From Aralia elata (Eukaryota; Streptophyta; Magnoliopsida; Apiales; Araliaceae), in NCBI GenBank assembly GCA_034770075.1, contig JAVJAP010000120.1:682001-746000 (forward strand): a DNA stretch of 64,000 bases, read 5' to 3'. Below the pieces are notes generated by a model. The model worked only from the letters and a program-made list of their open reading frames with translations. It searched no databases and was not told where the DNA came from. How positions within the stretch are numbered: position 1 is the stretch's first letter; every line of letters starts with the position of its first letter. Below are positions 32,103 through 44,614 of this stretch, piece by piece. Both the position numbers and the translations under genes were made by a program.

Positions 32103-34213
32103 TGTAGACACCCAAATTTTGCGTTTCCTTCTACTAACCATGACAGGAGGGCGAAATCGACAATTGAACCGGCTTGCGGAAGCAAAGGAGCGGGCACAAG
32201 GGCGAGCGCCCGGCAACGCCGCAATGATTTGGGCAGCCCAAGTCGACGTGACAACATGACCATCCAAGGCAGACATTTCCGAATGAGGTGGCACGTCTCC
32301 CGGAAGTTCCCGGACTGCGGAATACGAGCCTGTCAGCGAAAACCGACGTTGCGGTACGAAAATCGAGGCGTGGCACGAAAATCGAGAAAGTCAAGCCCGC
32401 CAGCCGCGGATAGATCTGCGGCCAAGTGGGTGCGCCAGCACGAAAACCGGGAAATCAGCACTCAGCAGCTGAGTGCGATGGGAGGCGTGCCAGCTGGCCA
32501 GCCGCAGATCTATCTGCGGCCAGCCGCAGATAGATCTGCGGCTGGCTCTGGCCAGCCTATTTAAGCCAGCTTCGGCAGCATACAGGAGGTTCAGCAGTTT
32601 TGGGAAGAAGAAGAATTTCTGCAGCAGCAAAAAAAACACGGAAATAGAGAGAAAATAGCTAGATTTTGCAACAAAATAGGGAGAAAGAAGAGGAAAAAAA
32701 GAGTGGAATTAATTCTTTTGAGTTTGATTGTATCAAATACATCATTTATCCTATTCAAATACACAAGTTCACATCCATTTGAGATCAATTGCAAGGTGAA
32801 AATTTCTATTTGTTCTACCAATTTATGTCCTATTGATTTGGGTAAATTAGATATAATTTTCATGTATCTTGTTGAACAATGAATTAGGGATTATGAGTGA
32901 AGTTTCCATCGGAATAAACTCTTCCTAATAACCCGATGATATTCGTTCATTAATTTCTTGGTTTGTTTTAAGGTGTTATATTCGGTATCAATTCCTTTAA
33001 ATCGTTATTGTAAGATGTCTTGGTATTGTTAGATTTATCCGGGTTGGTTTATTTTCTTGTAATATCCGATTGTTTGTGTGTGGATACTTGGTTGTGAGCC
33101 TAGGAAAGCGACCCCGGGGTCCCGATCCGATGATGGACATATCTTGATGTAAGAAGTAGAGATGACGTAGTTCTCATTGTAAATATGTAATCGTTGGGCC
33201 TTAAAACGACGCTAAGGCGAGAATCGTGCTTAAGGCCCCGAAATAGTGAAATTTGTGATTGATTGGCGTTCGGGGATATTTTGATGGCTTACATGCCCAT
33301 GAATAGCCCGACGCGTGTTTATGCTCGATTTGAATTATGACACGAAATTGATTTCAAAGCTAAACGATAAGATTTTCATAAAATCAATCAAAGTAGGATA
33401 TTAGAATCACGAGGTTAAAATTTGAGAAACGTTAATGAAATGTCGATTCCTATCTAACGAGAAAGCTAAAGAAAAATCGTTCTCAAACATCACAAAATCT
33501 GATTTTAGAAATAAGTAACGTTTTATTAAATCTTTGTGCATAGGGTGAAAGAGATTCTAGAAATTGCCCGATCATTTCACGAAAGCAACGTATAGATCTT
33601 GATTCCTATTTTGACGAAGGTTTAAAACTCTTGTTTTGTTAAAACGACACTTAACGAAAATCTCGTAGTTTTGATAATAAAAAATCAAACCTTTTCTCAT
33701 AAAGCTTTCTCGTGTATGCCGAAAAGACATTCCGAAGCATTCTCAAAGTAAAACACGATTTTCCCTAAAATCCAAATGACTCTTTCATACAAACTCACCA
33801 CAACATTCACATAGGCACACACACACACACACGCGCGCACCTACATACACATATTCATGAATTAAAGGATAGGAAAGCATTAAGATTGCGGTAACCGTGT
33901 TTCACGGAAGTCGAGGGGTGCCTAACACCTTCCCCTCACTTAAGCAAGCCCCCGAACTCTATGAATCTCGATTCGCAGACCAATTAATTCGGAGTCACAC
34001 ATGAGCCAGCGATTTATAAAAAACGAAAACTCGGATGAGTTGGTACATCCATTTCAAATATACCAACTGGCGACTCTGGTTAATTGGCTCATCATAAAAA
34101 ACGATCTTTCAAACCCCGTCGACCTCAATGCCGACCTTTTCCAAAAAAGAATCATTAAATCAAAAGGCAAAATTTGGAAAAGACCAAGAGAACGAGAAAA
34201 CCCGGCGTCGACA
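32103..34213 (+). repeat. 3' LTR of element E (2111 bp)
   Basis: It is near-identical to 24004-26118. Differences seen are small indels: two G near 24350/32450, one A near 24537/32636, one T near 24909/33005, and dinucleotide length near 25720/33815. The following TGCCT completes the target duplication. Confidence 0.95.
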
Positions 34214-35235
34214 TGCCTCCTGGAAATATGCATAGGTCGGAGTACTGAACACTCCCGTAATTTCATATTCCTTTTATGGATATTATGGCATCTTCCATTT
34301 GTTTCACTTTTTTTTTGATCCCTCCAACTTCTTTATCATCCTGGATATTGATTATTTCTTTTGTCTGATCTGCAGAACCCTTGGTATTCTTGCTGCCGAA
34401 TTAGAACACAGGGACATGAATCTGCGTATCTGTAATTTTGCTAGGGATTTGACTGCCTCCTTATGCAGTGGATTCAGGTTGATCTTTAGTCGTCTTGTAC
34501 TGTTCTTTCAATAGACTGGTTATCTCAGTGATCTGATTTTAAAACTCTCGAACTCTTCTCAAGAAATGGGGATAAAATCTGGTGCAGAAATTTCAGCCAT
34601 TTTGATAGGTGGTGTTCGGACCTTACGAGTTCGGAGTCTGGTTCTCGGACCAATCTACACAACTAACAAGACGTAGTTTAGTATCGCGGATTCGTAAAGA
34701 CGGATGCATGCTAATGCAAGGTTTGTTTGAAGGTTTTTTAATCTTTTCCTGCAAAATAGGGTTAGCGGTTTTATGACAGGAGAAGAAGACACATGGTGAT
34801 TAAATCGAATATGGATGACATTTTACATATAAGGAGTAACAGGGCATGAAGAGACTTCCCATAACGTTGGGTTTATCTGAGGCTGACCTACCCTAGGATT
34901 ACTCTCGCGGACTTTCCGGCTTGAAGGTCCCCAGATCTTCGCAACTTACTCGATGGGAATGAATCCAATCTTTCAATTGGAGCGGATCTGGGTGGTGTCA
35001 TTCGTGAGCCTCGCGGGAGAACGCCCCCTTGAGTCCAGTAATCAACAACCGACGAGTTCGCCTCCTAGAGAAGGAATCACACAATATACATTCACATATA
35101 TTGATCATGTCTCACCGCATGCATATGATGATATTGAAAAATAAAATAAAGCATGTAAGACATTCATCGCACATTTACACCACTATAGATAAGAAAGGAA
35201 AACAACAAGATTGAATGCGGCTTAAGCCCTCTAAT
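34214..35235 (-). pseudogene. N-terminal gag and leader of old Tat/Ogre element F
   Basis: On the minus strand the leader runs from the primer site at 35254 to a gag ATG at 34600 (MAEISAPDFIPIS, then a stop, then EEFESFK). The leader segment 34800-35200 matches those of E and G (GGTTTATCTGAGG, CTTGAAGGTCCCCAGATC in reverse). Gag is broken by several stops. The frame is continued at 24003 on the other side of element E. Confidence 0.8.
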
Positions 35236-35254
35236 GTCCCCAGTAGAGTCGCCA
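35236..35254 (-). other. Primer binding site of element F
   Basis: On the minus strand TGGCGACTCTACTGGGGAC differs from the G site by one base. It sets the orientation of F. Confidence 0.85.
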
Positions 35255-35256
35255 AC

Positions 35257-37138
35257 TATCGACGCTGGGACAATTTTCCTATTTGTTGTTTCTACCTTTT
35301 TTAAGATTTTTGATTATTATTTTATTTAAAGGGTGATTTTTAGGAAAAAGCCGACATAAATGCCGACGAGGTTTTGAAAGGTTGATTTTAATGATGGGTC
35401 AATTAGACAAAGCCGCCAGTTGATAAAGATTTAAATGGATGTACCAACTCATCTGGAGTTTTGGATTTTTGCAATATGATCTAATATGTGACTCCGTAAA
35501 ATTGCTCTCGAAACTGAGATTCATAGAATTCGAGAGTTTACTTAAGCGAGGGGAAGGTGTTAGGCACCCCCCGACTTCCGTAAAAACACAATTAGCGCAT
35601 CTTATTGTTTTCCTAAGTGTGAAGTGTATGTGTGTATGTGTGTGTGATTTGGAAGAAAATCTAGAATATCAATAACTAACTTTGAATCGAAATCGTGAGA
35701 TGTGCATTATTTTGAAAGCAACTTAGAACCTCTTTGAGCTTATGCGCAAAGGATTTGATTTTAAAAAAAAGTTCACTTTAACTTTGATTTTGATGAAAAG
35801 CCTTTTCAGGGTGATGTTTTTTTGAAAAATACAGTTTTCAAACCCTTCGGCAAATAGGAATCGAGATTTTTTGTTACTTTTAATTTTAGCTTAAAGTGGT
35901 CTTACTAACCCAAGCAATTTGAGTTTGATTTTAGAAGATCTTCGGCGTTTGGTTTAAAAATCGCTTTTTAGTGATAAACGGGAAATTAAGCATCGAAAAA
36001 GGAGTCAGGGGTATTTATGGGCATGAAAGCCATCTTAACAACCCCCGACATCTGCAATCACAATTTTCACTATTACGGGGCCTTAAATCCAGTTTTTATG
36101 GGATGGAACCCTTGATACTGTTTTAAGGCCCAAGTTTACATTTGCAATGATCGCATAATGACTTTACAATTGAAATAATGTCCATCCTGGGAATTATGTC
36201 AAAATCCATTTCAAGGATTTCGACTCCAATATTCCTAGGCTCACATCGTGATAGATAATATATTAGAAATAAAATAACCTAAAGGAGATCTAGAAAATGA
36301 CATAATCAAGATTTAAATCGAGAGATATATTCCAAACTAGCTATCAGGTGATTCAATTGTTAGAATCCTTTGACGACGGGTAGGTAGGACCCCTCATCAC
36401 TAGACTAGATGCAGATCTAGGATTGCACGGGGTAAACCATAATAAAAAATCAACTCTTAATAAACAAATCAAAGAATAAGAGAGTCAATCTCAAAATAAA
36501 CGCAATAAAATTACAAAGAGACATCATCGGGTGGCTAGGGAGAAATTACATTCGAGGGAAATCCCCTCTAGCCACCATAGTCCAAAGATCAAGCTTTAAT
36601 GGACAACGAAGATCTTAAAGATTGGATTTTGACCACACAAATAGATTCAAATTATAAGATGGATACAAGATGTACTAGATCTAAACCAAATTTAGACTAT
36701 AAACATAAAAAGATTGAAACTTTCACCTTGGGGTGAGAGAAAATGCCTTCTTGAGCTTTAAATTGAAAGATCCTACAACAATCTAGCTACAAATATGATG
36801 AAATCTAATAAATCTAGATTGATTGTAGTATATCCCTCACTAAGATTTCTTTAGCTTCTCTCTAAATTCTCTTCAAAATTTTGCTTTAAAACCTCTTCTC
36901 TCTTTGAAAAATCTACTGAAAATTGCCTGATATAGGCTCCGGGGCTGGCTACAAGTGCACCTGTGGCTGGCACAAGTGGGGCCCACCTGTCTCGATTTTC
37001 GTGTCATGCAGTCGGCTTTTCGTCTTGTTCACTGAAACGTTCGTATCTTTCAATTCGGGAAGAGTTAGGAGACGTGCCATACCATTCTAGAAAGCTTCTT
37101 TCGAGAGCTACACAATAACATAGAGGTTGGCTAATTTT
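35257..37138 (-). repeat. 5' LTR of element F, U3 start missing
   Basis: The minus-strand end reads GTCGATA instead of GTCGACA. The tail contains ACACCTTCCCCTCGC and GAATCTCAG, shared with the other Tat/Ogre LTRs, and the U3 side has CACGAAAATCGAGACAGG. It stops at 37138 where the copia 2 LTR starts, so the first few hundred bases are lost or lie beyond that insertion. No gene is seen. Confidence 0.8.
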
Positions 37139-38951
37139 TGAAAGTAGTATGCACACAAGCCAATCATATTTGATATGATGTAGCATATACTTTGCAATCT
37201 TATTCGGTTATTAAAGGCATTTTACATTATCTACATAGTGTTGTTATATTAAATGTGATAAACCCATAGTTTTGAGCAATGATTTTAGAATCATGATGGG
37301 GATCATGCTAATGAGATCTAAATTCTGGATAGCTCGCAAACTAAAATTGTTCCTAATCGTTGGATTACTAAAAAAGGGATTAGTGAATTCGGATAGATTA
37401 GTACATATGTTGGTTGCTCTTATGAAGAGGATGATTGATCTCATAATCATTTGTGTTGAGACACTAAAGCAAGTATGTAAGTGCTTATTAGAGAATAAGT
37501 TCACTGAACGTGGCTCGCTAAGGAATACCTAATGGAGTTTTACTCGCCTGTCAATAGGAATTCCTCTAGTGATAGTAGTACACGTGATCTTTGGACTTGA
37601 GATCATCATAGTATCTTGTGTATGATGAGTTATACTTTGACATGTCCCTTAAGACCTTTAGGGTATATCAAAGGGTATGATTGGGTATAATAAGTTATAC
37701 ATAGAGATAGGTGAATGATCAACAAAGAATCTACCACTTCTAGTAAAAGGAGAGAATGTCCTATGTGATTCGATAAATGACGACTCAGAAGTCTTTGGCC
37801 AAAGCAGAATGAAATTAGAAAGGAGTTTCTAATTTGCATTATCAGAGTTGTGCATTTAAGAATCGAAATACATATAATTAAATAAAATAAGACTTGACAG
37901 TAATTCCATGTCTTATATTTAATTGGGACATTGTATGGTAGAAGGATTGAATTGTACGGTAACTATTCACTGAAAGGTTCTTTTGTAATTAATGTTGAAA
38001 TCTATATTATCTGGAAAGTCGTTGATCGCTAAGGGGCTTACCCTTATTATAGAATAAATATTATTTATTTAAATGAATTAAATAGTTTAATTTATTTCTT
38101 TAAATAAAATTAGAATTGTTCTAATTGATTTATTCACAACCGGTTTAATATGGAGAACCTAAAGGGTCACACCGCAAAAGAAAAATATTTATTTAAGAAG
38201 TAAATGGCAGAATCATAATAATAAGTTAAGTGTATTTAATTTAATCTATGGAGATAGAATAAATTAAATAGCTTAATATTTATTATTTAATATTTTAGAA
38301 ATATTAAATATAAATTAATAAGAGGAGTCTTATTATTATTAGTATTATTATTATTACTATTACTATTATTTAATTCCTAATAGGGATTGAGAATTAATTA
38401 ATAGAAGTACTCTCTCATAAATTCCTAATTGGATTAGGAGTTTAATTAATTAAAGGAGTTTAATTAAAATAAAAACCCTAATCCTAGTTTAGGAGGGTTC
38501 CCTATATCTATAAATAAGAGGAGTCTTATCATGATTTAGGGTTAGACAGTTACACACTCTTCCATAAGAATTGGAGAGAAAAAATACTTGCAATTTCTAT
38601 AGAGATAGAAACTAGGGTTTTGCCAACACCCATCTTCTTGAACAATTATTATTCCTTAGTGGATCACCTCTAGAGGTCAAACACTTGGGTGGATAACGTT
38701 GATCAAAGGAAGGAATTTAATCGGTGGAATTCAAGGAGAACGCGAAGGATTTGGAGGTGAACTCGTACTTGTGGAAGCATGGTTCTACAAGGGTATGATT
38801 CTCAGACTTTATCTCTTTCGTTTAATTGATAATTGAGCACATGGATGATCATGGTGATGATTTGTATGAAAAATTTTAAAATCCGTTTTATCGCGCTTCC
38901 GCACTATTTATGTAATTTGATTGCATGTTCACGCTATATACAAACCTAACA
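37139..38951 (+). repeat. 5' LTR of copia element 2 (1813 bp)
   Basis: It starts TGAAAGTAGTATGC and ends AAACCTAACA. A TATAAATA box lies at 38509-38516. It matches 20275-22095 in inverted orientation and has no coding capacity. Confidence 0.9.
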
Positions 38952-38965
38952 GTGGTATCAGAGCC
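38952..38965 (+). other. Primer binding site (iMet type), copia element 2
   Basis: GTGGTATCAGAGCC follows the LTR end, as in copy 1. Confidence 0.92.
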
Positions 38966-39065
38966 TAACCTTGTTCTAATTATCGATTATTATGATTCTA
39001 TGTATGTATGGGTATGCGATTGGATCGATTTTCTGGGCAACGGTAAAAAATTTTGAAGTCTGCTA

Positions 39066-39181
39066 CGCGGCCGCGCCGCTTCCAATTCATTCTGGAGCGT
39101 GGCCGCGCCCGAACCCAGAAATCGTTTCTGGGGTGCAGCGCGGCCGCGCCGCTCCTAGTTCATTTTGGAGCGCGGCCGCGC
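39066..39181 (+). promoter_or_regulatory. Four GC palindromes after the copia 2 primer site
   Basis: CGCGGCCGCG lies at 39066-39075, a one-mismatch GCGTGGCCGCGC at 39097-39108, and perfect GCGCGGCCGCGC at 39138-39149 and 39170-39181. TTCATTCTGGAG-type spacers match those of copy 1, where the palindrome core is CAGCTG instead of CGGCCG. Confidence 0.65.
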
Positions 39182-40846
39182 TGGTCTGCAGAATTTGAAA
39201 TTTTTTTATTTTGATTTTATTTATTTTCAATTAAGATAAAAGGTTTATTTTGAATTGGAATATAATTAAAATTAAAAGTTTTATTTGAACTTGGAATTGG
39301 ATTATACGTTAACTAAAATAAAGGAGTTTATTCACATTTGGAATATGATTCCATGTTTCCTAGAATAAAGGAGTTTATTCATATATGGAATAGGATTCCA
39401 TGTTTCCTTAAAAATAAAGATGCTTATTTTGATAAGGAATATGATTCAACATATTTTATTTTCCAACAATTTTAAGTTAAAATAAAAGAGTTTGTTTTGA
39501 ACTTGAAATTGGATTCCATGTTAATTGAAATAAAAGAGTTTATTTTGATTTGAAATTTGATTAAAAATAAAGGAGTTTATTTTATTCAAAATTGGATAAA
39601 ATAAAATAAATAAGTTTATTATGATTTAAATTTTGATTAAAATAAAGGAGTTTATTTTTGTTTCAAAATTGGATTTCTAGTAAACTTTTAATTGCCCATT
39701 AAATGATATCAATGCATATATGGAATGGTTTTATTATTCATGAGATGAATGATATTTATTGATACATATGGAGATATGTATGATAATAAATAGGGATTGA
39801 TTATGGACTACTGACCAATGTGTGATTGGATTTATTTTAGTGGTTGCTTGAATGAATGGGTTTTTATAAATGGGGTCTGCGTACCTCGTCTTCTCTAGTT
39901 TTTCTTGATGTAAATTCTATCTTCCTGCTATGTACCTCCCCTTGATTGCTGATCAAGGTTTCTATTTATTGTAAATAGTTTATGTAATAGGTTTAGTTAG
40001 AATTACTTGAAGAATTGGAGACAAAGGAGCAAGGAGTGCTTGAAGACCCGTTTGTAATGGAGCCCGGGTTTAAATGTAATAGTTATATTTAAATTTTGTT
40101 CTTGCACCCTAGGTTTGACCTTTTGGTTCACTTGGTGGCTCTAGTGGACCAAACTAGAATAAAAGTCCATAATCAATCCGGGTAGAATATAGTATTCTAT
40201 ATGTGCATGATTACTATATATATTATATATTATCCAACATGCTTCGCATGTTAAATAATATGACGCGTATTTTATATATATATGTGCATGCACGCTAAAC
40301 AAGATGAGACAAATAATAACAAACCCCTCAAAGTTATTATATTAAGTCCTAAGCGTTCAAAGATATTTGGAATATCGAACGTCGCCTTCTAGCATGGTAA
40401 AGCAATAGAGTATTAAATGTTTAATATGAGTTTGTTGTGTCACCACAAGGCAAGTATTAAATATTTAAAATGTTGCTTTATCACATTTGATGCTTATAAA
40501 TAGACTGAACGATGTTATTTTGTTATGTCACCACAAGGACAGTGTTTTTCTTTCGAATATATGGAAGTGCTAGGTTGGACTTAACTTGGATAATTTTGAT
40601 TCGGATGTGTCACCACTTGATCAAAATAATCTAAGAGGCAAAATAAAAGGGGTTAAATAGTGATGTAATTGACAATAGTTGTCTACCTATTTATTTATAT
40701 ATCGTTTGTTGTGTCACCACAAGGCTATATACATTTGAAATGAGATCCTTATTCTCACTAGCAAATCTTTAATTAGAATTGTCGAACTATATATTGAGGG
40801 TAATATAGTTTGATGAAAATAGCGAGGTACCAATTTAAAATAAAGA
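39182..40846 (+). other. Leader of copia element 2
   Basis: The part 39240-39670 is a degenerate tandem repeat built on AATAAAGGAGTTTATT with TTGGAATTTGATTCC between, about eight units; copy 1 keeps about three beside its plastid insert. The TGTGTCACCACAAGG motif recurs at 40435, 40524 (variant), 40606 (variant) and 40706. No coding frame is supported. Confidence 0.7.
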
Positions 40847-41588
40847 TGTAATGCCCGTGAATTTTGAACGTCATTATTAATTAAATATAATTTAATTTTA
40901 ATGAGTTAGCTTTGTGTTCCTATTTACAACCTTTGGGTGTATTGGTGGATTATGTGACTATGTGATTTACTGATCTACTTTGTGTTAGGGGAGTCACTAG
41001 TAGTATATTTAAACTAGTGAGCAAACCCTAAGGTTTTATACCCATAGAATTAGCAAAACATTTACTAAATTAAATATTCAAGTATATTGAATATAGTTGG
41101 TAAATAAGGTGTGTGAGTTAATTAATGAAAGTAGTGGTTAATGAGATATGACCAAATTGAATAATAATATTAATAGTCAATTTAGTAATTTATTTACTAA
41201 GTGACTAAGTTACTTCATTAATGAACCTAGCCCAATTATTTATATTAATCATGGATTTGGGTATTAATTGTGTGGCATATTAAATGAGCTATCATTGGGT
41301 TTAATTAAAAGGCCCTATATTGCATTTAAATAGGTTTGGTTTCATTAGCCCAATCATTTAATTCTAAGCCCAAAGTTTATTTGAGGTATTGCCCAAAACC
41401 TAGCCCACTTGGTAATTTAAAGATGTAGCACTAATTGATTTAATGGTGGTATATTTGGGACATCATTTTGGGACAAAAATCCTTCATATGTCGTGGACCA
41501 TAGAGAGAGAAAGAACAAGTTGGTTTTTCAAATTTTAATTAAAGTATTATCTAGCTTGTGTTGGAAGTTGGATTTTAGGCTTGATGGT

Positions 41589-41720
41589 ATAGCTACCTAA
41601 GATGTCACATAGCTACCTAAGATGTCGCATAGCTACCTAAGATGTCACATAGCTACCTAAGTTGTCAAGTAGACTCCTAAGTTGTCAAGTAGCCTCCTAA
41701 GATGTCAACTAGCCACCCTA
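41589..41720 (+). repeat. 20-bp tandem repeat in LTR B
   Basis: About 6.5 units of ATAGCTACCTAAGATGTCAC occur with exact 20-bp spacing, the right-hand units drifting to TAGCCTCCTAAGTTGTCAAG. Confidence 0.85.
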
Positions 41721-44222
41721 GTGACACAAAGCTCTCACTAGCCCCATGATGACAAAAGGTAGAGGTATCTTGCTATTATTCAATTAGTAAGCCTTTTATC
41801 CAATGGACAATAAAGATATGGGGGATATTAGTTATACTCCTAGTTGTATCTAACTATATTGCAAGATACATTCTGGAATCACTACACTTCATTTTCTCTT
41901 CATTTTTTTCTCCTATTCTTCTTCTATTTTCTCCCAAGCTAGCAAAATACAAAGAGAGAAAAGAGAGAGAGGGGTTCGGTTCTTGAGAGGAAGGAGAGGG
42001 GTGCTAGCTTGATTAGTGCACCCTAAGTTCATATCTTACTTTGGTAGATCAAGGAATGTTGCTACTAGAACAAGGTATAACCTAAATCTTCATTTCCTTC
42101 TTCTATTTGGTATTATAGCAAGATAGCAATTTTGATGGGGTTATGAACTAATACCCAAGATACCCTAGTTCTACATATCATCATGTATGGAACTAAGTAT
42201 CTTGAGTGTTAGATCAAAGATTTAGAGGAAGAAAGTGAACATATGTTCTCCTAGGGGTAAAACCCTAGTTTTTCCTTCCACTAAATCTTGTGTAACTCAA
42301 GTTTTACAACTTGGATTTGTGATCCGTCTAAGGGGGGTTCTAGATACATGAGTTAGCTAGTAAACCCAAGTAGTAGAACACAAATCCAATAATTTTTGAA
42401 GCCTTGGGGGCTATTTTTCCAAAACAGTCCAGCTATAAAACTTAAAGTTTTAAAACCCTAAAAGCTTGTTGTCCTCGTTTTTCTAAAGGTTGTTTCAGCC
42501 AGTTATTATTCTTTTAAAAATCTGGGAAAAATCATAGAGGTACCTTAAGAATTATCTACAAGTAGGAAAAAGAACGAACACGTTTCGATGTGTAGTTTTT
42601 GTGTAATGGCTTTTACCGTGAAGGACTCCTAAATATTCATACCCGGATTTCTCACTGTGTATACATTGAAAACATATGACATTTTTACAGTATGTTTATA
42701 TATGTTATGAGAGTGTACTCTGAAAATTTCAGAAGTTTCTGAGCAAAACTAGATTTATGAAAAATGTAACAAGATTCAGAGGTTTTGAGTACTTTAAAAA
42801 TAGTAAATCACTTTCTAAAATTCTAGGAAAATTTGTAAATTATTTTGGGGTCATATACTATCCAGATCCAGAAGATAATAAGTTTCAGAACTAGTTTGCT
42901 ATTTTTCATAATAATATTATAGTTATGGTTAAAAGGAAATAAATGGTTAAATAATGTCATAAATGAGGAAAATAGGATGTTAAAGCTTAGGTACTCCTAT
43001 TATGGTGTAATCTAACCTATGTCAGGTATTTTGGTAATCTATTATGATAAATAATATTTATGACCTTTTATGGGTATTAAATAAATTGTTTAATAAAGGG
43101 TAAAATAATTAAAATCAATTGTTTAGTCGCCTAATAACTTATTAAAATATTACTATGATATTTGTAATATAAGAATTTGATATTTTTAAGTAAATAAAGA
43201 AATATTAAGATTAAAACTTTATGGAAATATTATTGAATGGGTAATAATTAAACCTAATTTGTTATTCGATAGATAATAACTAAAGATAATTAATTGATTC
43301 CCATTCAATTAATATTGAATGGTAATCAAATGAGAAATGAGCTATTTGAATATGAAGTGTTTAATAATTCTTTAATTAAACAAGTAAACCCAATTGTTTA
43401 AAGGCTTAAAAAGGTGTTTAACCCTTAGGAAAAATATTCCCAAGTTAATCTATTGTTAACCTAAGTTTGATTAGGGTTAATGATAGCAAGATTGTGCTAG
43501 GTGCATTATGTGATTAACTTATGTGGTAGATAAGTTCCGTAGTGAACGTATAGACGTATAACTACGCAATACTAATTGATAGATCGACTTTATCAATGTT
43601 AGGTCCTTCAAGGCCAATTAGTTAAAGCTAGAATTATTTGTAGCTGAGCAGACAGGCAAGTTCCCTAACTCAAACTCGAGTTATTATTTTCGAAGCATGT
43701 TAGTGAATAATTATTGTTGATTATTCACATCTATACTGATTATTGAGATTCGCACCTTGTGCAATTGAATTCCTATTCTATTATTATTGAACTGTGAATT
43801 AGATTAAAGTTCTTTCAAGCATGAACTATTTATGAGATAAATCTATGCTATTTGTATCAGCTAGATCAATCGTGTCTAATTTTGTTGAATCAAAGGTATT
43901 TTAAAAGTTGTTCTTATTAAATTGTTATGGTAAGAACTCTTGGCTGAGAAAAGGATAAATTTGATTAAGGCATGATATCAATGCTGGTTTATTAAGTGTT
44001 TATGCATAAATCACGGGGTATGAAAGGCTGATCCCCTTGATTAACAAAACATATTAAGAGATCCAGTTTAAATGCTGAGAACCTTGGCAAATGTCTATGG
44101 TTATTTTCAACCACTCAGTAATTGTCATTCAATTATTCGAATATTCAACTGTTGACTATTAATTCATGTTTCTTCACAATTTTATACTGTTGTTGAACAT
44201 TGAAAGCGAAATTTCCTTCTGT

Positions 44223-44290
44223 TCATGATATATCTCCCTTGTGTATAAACTTTCTAAGCAAACTAGTTGCTTACCCTTGCTATATCATGA
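44223..44290 (+). promoter_or_regulatory. Covarying stem-loop in LTR B
   Basis: Outer arms TCATGATATA and TATATCATGA are as in LTR A. Inner arms are TAAGCAA (44255) and TTGCTTA (44267); LTR A has TGAGCAA and TTGCTCA, so one base pair changed on both sides. Confidence 0.55.
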
Positions 44291-44602
44291 TCTTTATTTC
44301 AGCTAAGGCAGAAACGTCTAAAGGGGACAAAGGAAAAGGGGAGGTGCAAGAGTAGTTGCCTGATAGGGCTTATGTACTAGTTTATCTTGAATGTTATTTG
44401 GCTATGTGAACTCTTATTGTATTAAGGGTACGTTTTAAGTTAAGGTTAACGAACCTTGGGACCACGATTGTAAGACTTTATTACTATTTCGATAGACATT
44501 GTATGTTTATTATTCCGCATTAGTTAGAAAGTATGTTTGTTGTTGAGTATCGTGAACACCGAATTCGAGGTTAGGAAACCCGGATTTGGGGGTGTCACAA
44601 GT

Positions 44603-44614
44603 TGGTATCAGAGC
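44603..44614 (+). other. Primer binding site (iMet type), element B
   Basis: TGGTATCAGAGC lies four bases after the LTR end. Confidence 0.9.

Larger units (their letters stand above)
24004..34213 (+). mobile_element. Young non-autonomous Tat/Ogre-type element E
   Basis: Complete borders: LTRs at 24004-26118 and 32103-34213, both TGTAGACACCC...GTCGACA, flanked by TGCCT at 23999-24003 and 34214-34218. The LTRs differ only by a few small indels that I could see, so the insertion is recent. Inside are an Arg-type primer site, leader, gag with one frameshift, an intron remnant, the second half of integrase, two tandem arrays and a polypurine tract. Protease, RT, both RNase H domains and the first half of integrase are deleted relative to G. 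It can only have moved with proteins supplied in trans, like TR-GAG-type elements. Confidence 0.93.
37139..40846 (+). mobile_element. Ty1/copia element 2, 5' LTR and leader, cut by Tekay B
   Basis: LTR, primer site, GC palindromes and leader follow the same order as copia 1, inverted. It stops just before gag at AAATAAAGA, exactly where TGTAATG of Tekay LTR B begins; copy 1 continues past this point. The flank ATTTT at 37134-37138 is LTR F. RT of the same kind of element reappears at 62876, possibly the other part of this copy. Confidence 0.87.
40847..44599 (+). repeat. 5' LTR of Tekay-like element B (3753 bp)
   Basis: It shares with LTR A the 3' terminal motifs GACAAAGGAAAAGG, TATTCCGCATT and the GTGTCACA end. 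It holds a 20-bp tandem repeat at 41589-41720 and a stem-loop at 44223-44290. No gene is seen. Confidence 0.87.
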
